From assembly GCA_910587015.1 (NCBI GenBank), contig CAJUME010000010.1, positions 186,001 through 250,000 of the forward strand: a stretch of DNA of 64,000 nt. The letters are read 5' to 3'. Below, piece by piece: positions 34,558 through 44,200 of the stretch (position 1 is the first letter of the stretch; each line of letters opens with the position of its first letter). The notes under the pieces were generated by a model that was given only the letters and a program-made list of their open reading frames with translations, was not told the origin of the DNA and searched no databases. This DNA is from an uncultured Christensenella sp. GTDB taxonomy: Bacteria; Bacillota; Clostridia; Christensenellales; Borkfalkiaceae. The translations under genes and the position numbers were made by a program.

Positions 34558-34947
34558 ATGGAAAAAGTTGTTGAAGTAGTTGCAGCACTAATATGGGAGA
34601 ACGACAAGTTTTTGATTTGCCAACGCCCCACAAATAAGGCGAGAGGATTATTGTGGGAATTTGTCGGAGGCAAGGTGGAGCCGGGTGAAACAAAGGAGCA
34701 AGCGCTTATACGTGAGTGTCAGGAAGAGCTTGCTATAACCGTTGAGCCGCACGAAGTATTTATGGAAGTAACGCATGAATACCCAGACATAATTGTGCAC
34801 TTAACATTGTTTAATTGCGCCATATTAAGGGGGCAACCGCAACTTTTAGAGCATAACGATATGAAATGGATTACCTCTGTAGAGATTCAAAACTATGAGT
34901 TTTGTCCCGCGGACGAAGAGATTTTGAAAAAGGTTAAAACAGGTTAA
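34558..34947 (+). CDS. Nudix hydrolase, MutT-like
   Basis: A 130-aa protein with a full Nudix box, GGKVEPGETKEQALIRECQEEL (residues about 38-59), and a start (VVAALIWENDKFLICQRP) close to 8-oxo-dGTP diphosphatases. The substrate is not certain; it may clear damaged or modified nucleotides. Translational coupling to the DUF2075 helicase gene suggests joint action. Confidence 0.88.
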   Translation: MEKVVEVVAALIWENDKFLICQRPTNKARGLLWEFVGGKVEPGETKEQALIRECQEELAITVEPHEVFMEVTHEYPDIIVHLTLFNCAILRGQPQLLEHNDMKWITSVEIQNYEFCPADEEILKKVKTG

Positions 34948-34958
34948 AGGAAATTATT

Positions 34959-36077
34959 TTGACCGAACAAGAATATATTGAATTTGTAATTAAACAAGGT
35001 CAGTTAATGACAACAGAAATAAAGAATGCAATAATTGAACAACGCAAGTTGCATTCTATTGCCGTACAAAAAAGAGAAGAATTTGATGCTTTGTACGGAA
35101 AATCTGTCGAGCTTCTTAAAACAGGTAGCGAGAAGTTCTTTGAAAAATATCCGGAATATAGGAAAGAGATGGAATCAGGTGATACCAAAATTGAGGTTGC
35201 AGATCGAGCTTTAAAGTTAGCTATCAACACTCCGGATAAACTTAAAGAAATTACGGCAAAAATGAAGGAGATTCCTGAGCTTGAAGAAAATGATAAGCTA
35301 AATAGTGAAATTGCTAAAGCAAGTTATGATTATTTTGTAGCGTTTACTAATTTGACTGATAAGATTAATAAAGATAGAGAGGAGCTATTTTCTGCCAAAT
35401 ATAAAGAAAAACTTTCTGCTTTGGCTGACGAAGGAATAATTTTATATTTTTTAGAAACTCCGGATTTACCTTTATTAGACGACAAATACGACGGGAAGTT
35501 TTTGCTTAATACGTTTTATGTTAATGATTGTATTGCTATAAAAACCATGCTGCAGGGATTTTTTATGGATAATCCCAGTCCATCTATGATGAGAAAAGCT
35601 GATGACTTATTCATAACGGTAGAGCTTTTAAATAGTGGATATTATAGAAGCGCGGCACGCAACTTATTTGCATTGTTAGATAGCGAACATAAAAAGGCAG
35701 CTAATGCTTTTGAAGGCTATTTTGATAAAAGAAAGAAATATAGCAAAGGACATTTAAGAGCTGAAAAAATAAGAGGATTGGTTGATAAACTAAATATTGA
35801 TTGGGAAACGGCTGCTTGGGAAAAGGTTAATAAATACTTTCAAAAAGTTACAAGCACAAATCCGGTGGACGGAGTTATCCATCGCAACTCTATTGTGCAT
35901 GGTGACTACTACAATACATTACTGGATATAGATAAGTATGATGTTATTAAACTCTTTTTATTGTGGTTAAATATGCGGCTGATTGCGGATTTAATATGCA
36001 ATATTGACGAAATGTATGATATGTTTTTACAATGCTTGCCTGGTTATATTCTTAATAAGTTACATAAAAATAATTAA
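34959..36077 (+). CDS. Hypothetical protein with HEPN-like RNSIVH motif
   Basis: A 372-aa, largely helical protein. The first 150 residues look coiled-coil rich. The C-terminal part contains R309-N-S-I-V-H314, the RxxxxH pattern of HEPN RNases, in a helical setting (INRDGVIH-like lead-in and HGDYYNTLL after). Start is TTG with AAAGGA 7 bases upstream. A HEPN assignment is an inference from the motif only. It follows the Nudix gene by 11 bases. Confidence 0.5.
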   Translation: MTEQEYIEFVIKQGQLMTTEIKNAIIEQRKLHSIAVQKREEFDALYGKSVELLKTGSEKFFEKYPEYRKEMESGDTKIEVADRALKLAINTPDKLKEITAKMKEIPELEENDKLNSEIAKASYDYFVAFTNLTDKINKDREELFSAKYKEKLSALADEGIILYFLETPDLPLLDDKYDGKFLLNTFYVNDCIAIKTMLQGFFMDNPSPSMMRKADDLFITVELLNSGYYRSAARNLFALLDSEHKKAANAFEGYFDKRKKYSKGHLRAEKIRGLVDKLNIDWETAAWEKVNKYFQKVTSTNPVDGVIHRNSIVHGDYYNTLLDIDKYDVIKLFLLWLNMRLIADLICNIDEMYDMFLQCLPGYILNKLHKNN

Positions 36078-36111
36078 AATTAGCTTTTCGTGCTAATGAG
36101 GAAGATATAGG

Positions 36112-36726
36112 ATGTTTAACGAATATATAGAAACCGATGGTAATAATAAAGAATTTATATTTGCTAATATTGCATTAAAAAATATTGACTTTGCATTAAT
36201 CTCGTTAGATTACATTTTCAATCACAATGATTTTGAGCGTGGGATATATTTTGATGAGCATACATTTTATTTTTTTCACATTCAAAGTATATTGAATGCG
36301 TGCGGTAACTTGTACGACATATTTTATAATTTACATCCTCAAATTTGGGGTGTACGAAATGCAAATCCAAGTATACGTAGTAGTCAGTTAAGACATACTT
36401 TTGGTGTTAATAAATGTGATTTCCCTACGATATTTAATAAAGAGGCAAGAAACACTAATTCGCATTTTGATGAAAGGTATGATGCCGCAGGGTATATTGT
36501 AGGGGACTACAATTTGCTTGATGAAAATACGGAACCTTGTATCAGAGAGGCAATAATAGACAATTATCATTTAAGAACATATGATAAAACTAATTTTATT
36601 TATTATACCTTTAATAGCAGATGGACAAAAATTAATTTTGAGTTAAGGGTGCTTAAAACTGAGTTGTTAAAATTGAGAGCACTTATTGCTGATAATCCTA
36701 TAACAAATTCAGGGTGGAACAGCTGA
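36112..36726 (+). CDS. Hypothetical protein with HEPN-like RNTNSH motif
   Basis: A 204-aa protein, not recognised. It carries R113-N-T-N-S-H118 followed by FDERYD, again the RxxxxH pattern of HEPN domains, in a helical protein (LRVLKTELLKLRALI near the end). It is close behind another protein with the same pattern. AGGAAG and TAGG lie before the ATG. Possible two-part HEPN module. Confidence 0.5.
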   Translation: MFNEYIETDGNNKEFIFANIALKNIDFALISLDYIFNHNDFERGIYFDEHTFYFFHIQSILNACGNLYDIFYNLHPQIWGVRNANPSIRSSQLRHTFGVNKCDFPTIFNKEARNTNSHFDERYDAAGYIVGDYNLLDENTEPCIREAIIDNYHLRTYDKTNFIYYTFNSRWTKINFELRVLKTELLKLRALIADNPITNSGWNS

Positions 36727-36780
36727 ACCATTTTTGCAGGCAGTCGGTCACATAGGTATATTTAGAATTAAAAAATTAAC

Positions 36781-36834
36781 TATTTTGGATAATTAGTTTG
36801 TTAAAAATTTTGTTGTAATTAAGCATCCAAAATA
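36781..36834. repeat. Inverted repeat before the small zinc protein gene
   Basis: TATTTTGGAT and ATCCAAAATA are perfect complements separated by 34 AT-rich bases, ending just before the AAGGAG of the next gene. Possible operator pair or mRNA stem. Confidence 0.6.
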
Positions 36835-36847
36835 AGGAGAAGAAATA

Positions 36848-37048
36848 TTGACAAAGATAATTAAAAATGCGATTAAATGTAACCATTGTGGCGATGTAAT
36901 TGAATCAACTCATCGTCATAACTTTGTAACGTGTTCTTGTGGCTGTTGTAGTGTCGATGGTGGACTTGATTATTTAAGACGTTGCTTTAAGAACTCGCAG
37001 GAAGACTATACAGACCTTAATGAAACTATTGAAACAGAAATAATTTAG
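36848..37048 (+). CDS. Small zinc-binding protein (DUF7695-like)
   Basis: A 66-aa protein with CNHCGDVIESTHRHNFVTC and CSCGCC: two CxxC-type pairs that should bind zinc, then SVDGGLDYLRR. This short family is common in Firmicutes accessory regions and has no known role. TTG start with AAGGAG 8 bases upstream. Confidence 0.75.
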   Translation: MTKIIKNAIKCNHCGDVIESTHRHNFVTCSCGCCSVDGGLDYLRRCFKNSQEDYTDLNETIETEII

Positions 37049-37149
37049 AAAGCTTGAATGAATGGACTAGATTTTACTGAATTTAATTTCAGTGAAAAAT
37101 AATTCAGTAAAATTTTTAATAGTTATGACGGATAATTTATGCCGTTTAT

Positions 37150-37252
37150 ATGCAAAACGAGCCGTAATTTACGGCTCATTTTTGTAAAAAGAATTGGGCA
37201 GAGGCTGATTTTTAGGGAATTTGTAACAATCGGATAAAATAAGAAAAGTACT
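37150..37252 (+). repeat. Direct repeat, left copy, with terminator hairpin
   Basis: About 100 bases that recur at 38443-38542. Both begin ATGCAAAAYGAGCC, form a hairpin (GAGCCGT-AATTT-ACGGCTC here) followed by ATTTTTGT, and continue gctgatttt...ttgtaacaa.cgga..aaataagaa. The two copies bracket the Fic gene. The rest of 37049-37372 holds only regulatory sites. Confidence 0.75.
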
Positions 37253-37266
37253 GAATAATTAAATTA

Positions 37267-37359
37267 TCGTCTAAAATGGCAGGCGTTTTGGACGAAAGCG
37301 CACTATCAATTGGTATTAAATGTTGACAAATCGTCTAAAATAGTGATATAATTAGACGA
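37267..37359 (+). promoter_or_regulatory. Fic promoter with two inverted-repeat operators
   Basis: TTGACA (37323) and TATAAT (37347) are spaced by 18. TCGTCTAA...TTAGACGA (37331-37338 and 37352-37359) surrounds the -10 box. A related pair, TCGTCTAAAA...TTTTGGACGA, lies at 37267-37295. A regulator that reads TCGTCTAA should control the gene; the winged helix at the Fic C-terminus makes self-control plausible. Confidence 0.75.
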
Positions 37360-37372
37360 AAACAAAATTTGG

Positions 37373-38431
37373 ATGGAAATTAGTATGCGTAAATTCGATT
37401 ATATGAAGTTGCAAAAAATGCAATGGGATAGCCAAATATTAAATTATATTGCGCAAATTCACGAGTTTAAAGGCAGGCAGGAAGCCTTTTTAAATAAAAA
37501 GCCGGTTGAACTTAAAAGGCTTATAGAAATTGCAAAAATTCAAAGTACTGAAGCGTCAAACAAAATTGAAGGTATAGTTACTTCAAGTACACGTATTAAA
37601 CAGTTGTGTGAGCAAAAGACTACGCCGAGAAACAGGGACGAAACCGAAATTTCGGGATACAGAGACGTGTTGAATACCCTACATGAAAGCTATGATGGTA
37701 TTTTGATTAAACCGTCGTATATTTTACAGCTTCATCAAATGTTGTATAGTTATTCCGAAAAATCAATAGGCGGTAAGTTCAAGAATACACAGAATTATAT
37801 AAAGGAAATTCACGACGACGGTAGCGAATTTATAAGGTTTACTCCGCTTGCACCTTATGAAACTCCGCAGGCAATGGAAGATATTTGTGAACAGTTTAAT
37901 CTGGCATTAGATAATAATGCTGTTGATGCGCTTATTTTGATATCGCTTTTTGTTCGTGATTTTCTTTGTATTCACCCGTTTAACGACGGTAATGGACGAA
38001 TGAGCAGGTTATTAACTATATTGTTGCTCTACAAGTGCGGTTATAGTGTAGGTAAATATATAAGTATAGAAAATAAAATAGAAAAAACTAAAGATACCTA
38101 TGATAGTGCGCTTGCAAATAGTTCAGACGGTTGGCACGAGGATGAGAATGACGGTAAAGCGTTTATAAAATATACGCTGGGAATAATTTTGTCGGCTTAT
38201 CGGGATTTGGAGAGTCGAATAGAACTATTGGGCGAAAAAAAGAAGTTTCCGGAAACGGTCAAAAAAGCAATTGATAGTACAATAGGAAAATTCACCAAAC
38301 AAGATATAATGGATAAGTGCCCTAATATCAGTGATAAGACAATAATAAACGTTTTAACAAACTTGGTAAAGGACGGCTATCTTGAAAGGCGTGGGGCAGG
38401 TCGCGCAACATACTATATGCGGAAAAGTTAG
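37373..38431 (+). CDS. Fic family protein with N-terminal inhibitory helix and C-terminal winged helix
   Basis: A 352-aa class II Fic protein, predicted to transfer AMP (or a related group) to a target hydroxyl. The inhibitory (S/T)xxxEG motif is in EASNKIEGI (about residues 64-72), and the core HPFNDGNGRMSR lies near residue 204. A winged-helix domain follows (FTKQDIMDKCPNISDKTIIN, then LVKDGYLERRGAG), as in self-regulating Fic proteins. The -10 box is only about 20 bases from the ATG, so the mRNA has a very short leader and no clear Shine-Dalgarno. ATG at 37385 is an alternative start. Confidence 0.88.
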   Translation: MEISMRKFDYMKLQKMQWDSQILNYIAQIHEFKGRQEAFLNKKPVELKRLIEIAKIQSTEASNKIEGIVTSSTRIKQLCEQKTTPRNRDETEISGYRDVLNTLHESYDGILIKPSYILQLHQMLYSYSEKSIGGKFKNTQNYIKEIHDDGSEFIRFTPLAPYETPQAMEDICEQFNLALDNNAVDALILISLFVRDFLCIHPFNDGNGRMSRLLTILLLYKCGYSVGKYISIENKIEKTKDTYDSALANSSDGWHEDENDGKAFIKYTLGIILSAYRDLESRIELLGEKKKFPETVKKAIDSTIGKFTKQDIMDKCPNISDKTIINVLTNLVKDGYLERRGAGRATYYMRKS

Positions 38432-38442
38432 TAGCATTAAAT

Positions 38443-38542
38443 ATGCAAAATGAGCCACTGTCGGTGGCTCATTTTTGTGAAAAAATTTGGGAAGTTGCTG
38501 ATTTTAAGGGGATTGTAACAAACGGATTAAATAAGAAACTTA
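38443..38542 (+). repeat. Direct repeat, right copy, with Fic terminator
   Basis: Diverged copy of 37150-37252. Its hairpin, TGAGCCAC-TGTC-GGTGGCTCA followed by TTTTT, terminates the Fic transcript. Confidence 0.75.
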
Positions 38543-38642
38543 TTGATTTTGGGGCGTTTTTAGCAGGTTTTCGGCTGAAAACGCCCTTATTTTTGTACTT
38601 TTCCAAAACACTAATTTTAACACGCATATGCCTTAAAATCCT

Positions 38643-38777
38643 TCAATATAGACATCGTGCCGCTTCGAGTTCGGCAACATCACTCTCAAGGAGCGTGTAA
38701 AGCTTTGTCGCCATATAGGTGTCCGAGATTTGCGCCGACCTGACGGAATTGATTTCACTCTGTATTTTATATTATAG
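38643..38777 (-). pseudogene. Short protein-like fragment, unidentified
   Basis: On the minus strand about 40 codons read like true protein (SEINSVRSAQISDTYMATKL, then a Leu/Glu-rich tail) between two stop codons with no start. Base composition rises to core level here. I take it for the 3' stump of a gene cut at the right border of the island; its family is not recognised. Confidence 0.3.
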
Positions 38778-38837
38778 GTTACGTTGCATATTATCATAAT
38801 AATGTAACCAATTCACAAATAAAGTTATATTTTATAA

Positions 38838-38866
38838 TTGACGGTATGATATAAATATGCTATGAT
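38838..38866 (+). promoter_or_regulatory. Promoter of the pectin-degradation cluster
   Basis: TTGACG and TATGAT with 17-base spacing; start of transcription near 38873. This leaves a leader of about 250 nt before the esterase ATG. Confidence 0.75.
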
Positions 38867-38908
38867 ACTTATCGTATAAGTAAATAAGCTTGTCCATATT
38901 CAATTTTC

Positions 38909-38947
38909 AGCCCCCATGGGGGCTTTGTGTTGTAGAATACAACACAA
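38909..38947 (+). repeat. Adjacent double hairpin in the pectin-cluster leader
   Basis: AGCCCCCATGGGGGCT (perfect palindrome) is directly followed by TTGTGTTGTA-GAA-TACAACACAA (10-bp stem). No T-tract follows. The remaining leader to 39110 contains further possible short stems but no recognised riboswitch. The same two-hairpin layout occurs upstream of the araC gene at 56432. Confidence 0.65.
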
Positions 38948-39124
38948 ATAATCACTATCAGTCAAGCAGAGCTCGCGTTCGTTAAAAGTATTAAAGCTTA
39001 AAGCGCTTATTTGCTTTAAATGCGCAACGGCTTGTGCCAAGCAACAAGGGCTTAACCGAAAACAACGCGCCGATATAATTTAGTGCTTTTAAATATAAAA
39101 ATTTGTAATTTTATGGGAGGAAAA

Positions 39125-41257
39125 ATGAAAAAACATTTTATCGGCAAATTTTTTTGTTTGATAATGGCTGTTGCCGTGGCGTTCGGCATTGCCGGCTGTA
39201 ATACCGGTAAGCCCGGCAATACACAAGTTGTGACCTATACGGTTACGTTCAACGTTCAGGGACACGGAGTTGCGCCTAAGACGCAGGCTGTAGACGCGGG
39301 CGGTCACGCGGCCGCGCCCAAAGCTCCTGCCGAAAGCGGCTGGACTTTTGAAGGCTGGTATAAGGAAGCGGACTGTTCGAACAAGTACGATTTTGCAACC
39401 GAAACGGTAACAGGCAACATTACGCTTTATGCAAAGTGGACGGAATACAGCGGTATTACTTTACCTACCGATGCATCGCCTACTATATATCTTGCGGGCG
39501 ATTCAACGGTGCAGGGTTACTCGGAAGCGCAGTACATAGCGGGTTGGGGACAGTATCTGGATATGTTCCTTGACGAAAGCGTAAACGTAGTAAACTGCGC
39601 AAGGGGCGGCAGAAGCTCGCGTTCGTTCATTAACGAGGACAGATTGTTTGCCGATACCGACGGTACTAAGTATTCGTTCAGCGAAAACGGCGGCAGGTCA
39701 ATCGAAGAAACTATACGGGAAGGCGATTTCCTTTTTATACAGTTCGGCCACAATGACGACGCTTCCAAGGGTTCAAGCGGTTTTACCTATATGTATGACA
39801 GAATGGTTCCGCTCGGCACGCCCGACGAAAACGGGGTTTATCCCGTAACCGCGCCCGAAAGCAAGAGGCCGAAAACCTATTTGCCCGAAGAATATTTAAG
39901 TCAGGCGAGCGAATCCCAAAAGAACGCCGCGCTTGCAGAAATTGCAAAGTACGGCGACGAATATTACGCATACGGCGACGGTACTTACAAGTGGTATTTG
40001 AAGCAATTTGTTGATTTGGCAAGAGAAAAAGGCGCAATTCCCGTGCTGATTACGCCCGTTGCAAGAGTTGCTTTTAACGCAGACGGTACGCTTAAAAGCG
40101 GCGCTGGACTGCACGGCGAGGATTTTGCTTACGTTAAAGCCGTCCGCCAGCTTGCGAAAGAAGAAAACTGCCTGCTTATAGACAATTTTGCTTACACTAA
40201 GGCAACGCTTGAAAAAGCCACTAAAGATTTTGCAGACTTCCTTATGGCTATCGTTCCCAACCAGATAAATAACGGGCCGTGGCCTGCCGGTTACGACAAC
40301 GCCTATAAAAATTCCGGCGCGGGCTACGATAAAATGGAGGGCACGCATTACAACAAATACGGCGCATACATAACCGCCGCTTATGTTGCCGAGGCAATTT
40401 TGGAAAGCAACGAAGCCGGCACGATACAGGGCGGCGAAAACGCTAAGGAATACTTTACCTTCGGCAGTAAGGTGCTTACTACTCCGTCGGCATATATCGA
40501 GCCTTCAAACCGAATAGGAATAAACAAGATAGCCGAATTAGAGGGAATGTTTGATAAGGTAAATCCCACCGACCCCGAAAGAACGTACAAACAGCCTTCC
40601 GAGGCGATAGCGGCAATAGAGGCGCTGGCGGCTAAGGGCGATAAATCCTCAATAACGGCGGAAAATTACGAGCAATGGAAGGGCTATTGCGAAGAAGCCC
40701 GCGCCGTTTACGAAAGCCTTAACTTCGATTTGAGAAAGGACGTTACTAATCTTAACGTGCTTGAAGAATACGAAGCGGCAGTTAAAGCGGCGCGTCCTAA
40801 GCCCTTATTTACCGTTGTGCTTTCGGCTGATAATTATAGTGAAAACAAGCCTGTCACCGTTCAGGACCACACATTCACCTTTAATTCGAGTTTGATTGAA
40901 TACAGCAAAAAAGGCGCGGCGTTCACTTATAACGACGTGCAGTACGGCGCAACTAAAAAATCTATCAGGCTTAACGGCAATGCATCTTTAACCGGCAGCC
41001 AGACCAAATTTATCGAGTTCACAGTTACGGGGTCCTGCACCGTGACTATGGTTGCAAGCGGCGGCGGAAGCACCACCGACGTTGTGTTCAGATATATTCA
41101 GATGGTTGACGCAAGCAAAAAAGCCGTTTGCGAATACGCTATAGGGCCCGAACAGGCTGTGGTTTCAAACGAAATTCCCCAAGGCGGTACTTACCGCATA
41201 GGGTCTAAGGGCAGCAATATAGACTTGTACTATATCATAATCGAGTATTACGCATAA
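39125..41257 (+). CDS. Lipoprotein SGNH esterase, rhamnogalacturonan acetylesterase-like, with InlB repeat
   Basis: A 710-aa surface lipoprotein (signal peptide, lipobox GIAGC, Cys25). A Listeria-Bacteroides repeat (VTFNVQGHGV...WTFEGWYKEADC...LYAKW, about residues 36-103) precedes a GDSL/SGNH esterase related to CE12 rhamnogalacturonan acetylesterases. Blocks are YLAGDSTVQG (nucleophile Ser), CARGGRSSRS (Gly), FIQFGHND (Asn) and GTHYNKYGA (His). The last 170 residues form a beta-rich domain. It removes acetyl groups from pectin so that other enzymes can cut. Start set by GGAGGA before the ATG at 39125. The pectinesterase gene follows by 10 bases. Confidence 0.85.
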   Translation: MKKHFIGKFFCLIMAVAVAFGIAGCNTGKPGNTQVVTYTVTFNVQGHGVAPKTQAVDAGGHAAAPKAPAESGWTFEGWYKEADCSNKYDFATETVTGNITLYAKWTEYSGITLPTDASPTIYLAGDSTVQGYSEAQYIAGWGQYLDMFLDESVNVVNCARGGRSSRSFINEDRLFADTDGTKYSFSENGGRSIEETIREGDFLFIQFGHNDDASKGSSGFTYMYDRMVPLGTPDENGVYPVTAPESKRPKTYLPEEYLSQASESQKNAALAEIAKYGDEYYAYGDGTYKWYLKQFVDLAREKGAIPVLITPVARVAFNADGTLKSGAGLHGEDFAYVKAVRQLAKEENCLLIDNFAYTKATLEKATKDFADFLMAIVPNQINNGPWPAGYDNAYKNSGAGYDKMEGTHYNKYGAYITAAYVAEAILESNEAGTIQGGENAKEYFTFGSKVLTTPSAYIEPSNRIGINKIAELEGMFDKVNPTDPERTYKQPSEAIAAIEALAAKGDKSSITAENYEQWKGYCEEARAVYESLNFDLRKDVTNLNVLEEYEAAVKAARPKPLFTVVLSADNYSENKPVTVQDHTFTFNSSLIEYSKKGAAFTYNDVQYGATKKSIRLNGNASLTGSQTKFIEFTVTGSCTVTMVASGGGSTTDVVFRYIQMVDASKKAVCEYAIGPEQAVVSNEIPQGGTYRIGSKGSNIDLYYIIIEYYA

Positions 41258-41267
41258 GGGGTAAAAA

Positions 41268-44200
41268 ATGAAAAATAGAAAACTTTTAAAAGCAGTGGCG
41301 GCAATGACTTTGGGTACTCTGTCGGTAACGTGTTTAGGGGTTGGCTTAACGGCGTGCAACTCCGGCAGCGGAAATGACGGACCTGCCCATCATTGGGCGA
41401 CGGAATGGAGTAAGGACGACGTAAACCACTGGCACGAGTGTACCGACGAAAACTGCGATTTGATTTATCAGACTGCCCCGCACGACTTTACAAACGGCGA
41501 TTGCGTTTGCGGTCAGCCCAAGCCTTCTTCTGGCAATCCCGACGACGGGAATAAAGACCCCGATGATGATAATAAAGACGAAAACGGAATTATAAGCATA
41601 TCGGCGTGCGACCATACGCAGAACGGCAGCAGAATAACCCAGCTCGTTCAAAAGTTGTATAAGGCAGGCGATACCGTAAACCATAACAATATCTCCGTTC
41701 AGGTAACAAAAAGGGTGAACGGCAAGGAGATAACCGAAAACGTTAAAACGGATATCACCTACGAAGACCCCGATATGACTACGGCGGGCGAAAAGCAGGT
41801 CAAAGTAAAGTACGGCGGAAAGGAAACAACTTACGCGATAAACGTAATGGATTTATCGGGCGTTTCCAAAAACGCGGCAACCGTAACGGTAAACGCTTCG
41901 GCAGGCTACGGCGTAAGCGGTAATGTTGTAACGGTTAAAACTATTAACGACGCGGTATCCGTTTTCAAGCTGTTGGGTACCGACGATAATACAATCAAGA
42001 CAATCAACGTTTCCGAGGGCGTCTATCACGAAAAAGTGGAATTCGATATTCCGAATATTCACGTTGTCGGCGCGGCGGCGGACGCAAGCAAGACCGTTAT
42101 CGAATTCGACCTTATTGCGGAATACAAGTGCCCCGGTACCGACGCGGCTTATTCTACCGACGGCAGCGCAACCGTTTCAGTACGCGCCGCGGCAATGGGC
42201 TTCCACGCTGAAAATATAACCTTCCAGAATTACTACAATACCCACGAAAGATATCTTAAATCAGTGGAAATCGCAAACGCGCTGGTTCCCGCAAATGAAA
42301 GCAGAAAAGGCAACACTATGGCTGTCGCCTGCCTTGTGCAAGCAGATATGTGCGTATTCGATAACGTGCGTTTTTCAAGCTATCACGATACGCTTTACGA
42401 TTATAACGGCAGACACGTTTATAATAACTGCTTTATAGAAGGCAGAACGGACTACGTTTTCGGTTACGGCGCAACCTCGTATTTCAACAACTGCACCCTT
42501 AACACTATCGGCGCGGACGATGACAAAAACGGCGGTTACGTCTGCGCTACGATGGGCTATTCCAAATATACCCCCGCAGGACAAACGCCGACTACCGTTA
42601 TAGCTTACGGCTATATATTCAAAGGCTGCAAATTTACCGCAGACAGCCGCGTTGTGGACGGTACCGTTTCGCTTGCGCGCGCATGGTCAAGCTATATGAC
42701 GCTTGCGTTTATCGAGTGCGATATTTCTTCGGCATACTCGAAAACGGCTTACGGAACAAAGGTTGACGGTAAAAACGAGCGTTACGGCAAAATGTCAAGC
42801 GGCGAGCCGGACGCGGAAAGACTTTACGAATACGGCAATACGGGCGCTGGCGCACTCGATTACGCAGCTTTGGGAACGGGCAAACAGGAAAATCTGTGCA
42901 CCGTGCTTACAGAAGAACAAAAAAATAATTTCTGTAACTTTAACGTAATTTTCGCGGCAAAAAACGGACAGATAGAATACTCTTCCGCCTGGAACGGCAA
43001 TGCGGGCGTCATTATTCCCGCAATATATAATTTTGCCGAGTTCGCGCAGGGAAGTTCAACAAATACAAACGGACAGTTTGTTGATTTCTTTGACGGGGCT
43101 GTTTCGGTCAAGGGCACTTACTGGATGAACGGCAGTGCAATGCGTCTGAACGTCGGCGACACCGTAAAAATAAACGTTCAAGGCAAAATTACGGTTGATT
43201 GGTACGGCGGAGTATACGGTACGGCGGCAAACGGCAAAATAAACTATAAAAACGGTTACGCAACGCTTACCATAGTCGAAGATGCGGCTTCCACAAACGG
43301 TATTTACATTAAATCGATAACCGTTGACGGTACGCAGGAAGGCGTTCACGAACACTCTTACGGCAATTGGGTTATAGCTTCTGAGCCCACCGCAACGACA
43401 GGCGGCACGGCAACCAGAACGTGTACGGATTGCGAGCTTGCAACGCCGCATTCGGTAGAACTTCAGTTACCTCGCTTATCGGAGGACGATTACACGATAA
43501 CGGCAAGCCAAAACGCGGGCAAAGCAATTTATACGTTAAAGACTGAAAGCAGTATAAAGTTTGAAGCGGACGCGCTTGCAGGCATTCACGTTCATCATTA
43601 CGGCGCGTGGACGGTCAGCCTAACGCCTACCGCAACGGCAGTCGGCGCGGTAACAAGAGCTTGCGAGGACGCCGATTGCAACCACGATAGCACGGCAACC
43701 GAAAGCAAGGAGCTGCCCACGCTCGGCGACGCGCGCTATACCATAACGGATAACACGGCAGATTTGAACAACGGCGGCACGGGCACTTACACAATTAAGC
43801 TTGACGGTATAGACGAGCCTGTTTCGTTTACTGCGGAAACTTCCAAGCTTGAAGCTCGGGTAACTTATGATTTGACGAAGGTTGCAAACAAAAACGTTTC
43901 GGGAACCTCGTCCGAACCCGCCTCGCTTTTCGACGGTGTTATGAGCATGGTCGGCAGTATGCGTTTCCAAAACGGTACCGGTGCGCAGGTAAATAAGGGT
44001 ACGGTAATTACCCTTAATGTAAAGGGCACGGTTGAAATTGTCTGGTTTGGCGGCGGTTATGGCACGGAAGCAGACGGTAAAGTAACTTATAAAGACGGAT
44101 ACGCTACTATTGAAATTATCGGCGCGGGCACTTCGGGCAACGGCGCATATATCAAGACTATAACTGTCGACAGGGGCGATATCCCCGCGGATACGGCTAT

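Noticed and set aside
38909..38947. Ordinary intrinsic terminator
   Set aside because: Neither hairpin is followed by a T-tract, and a promoter lies only 40 bases upstream with its gene downstream.
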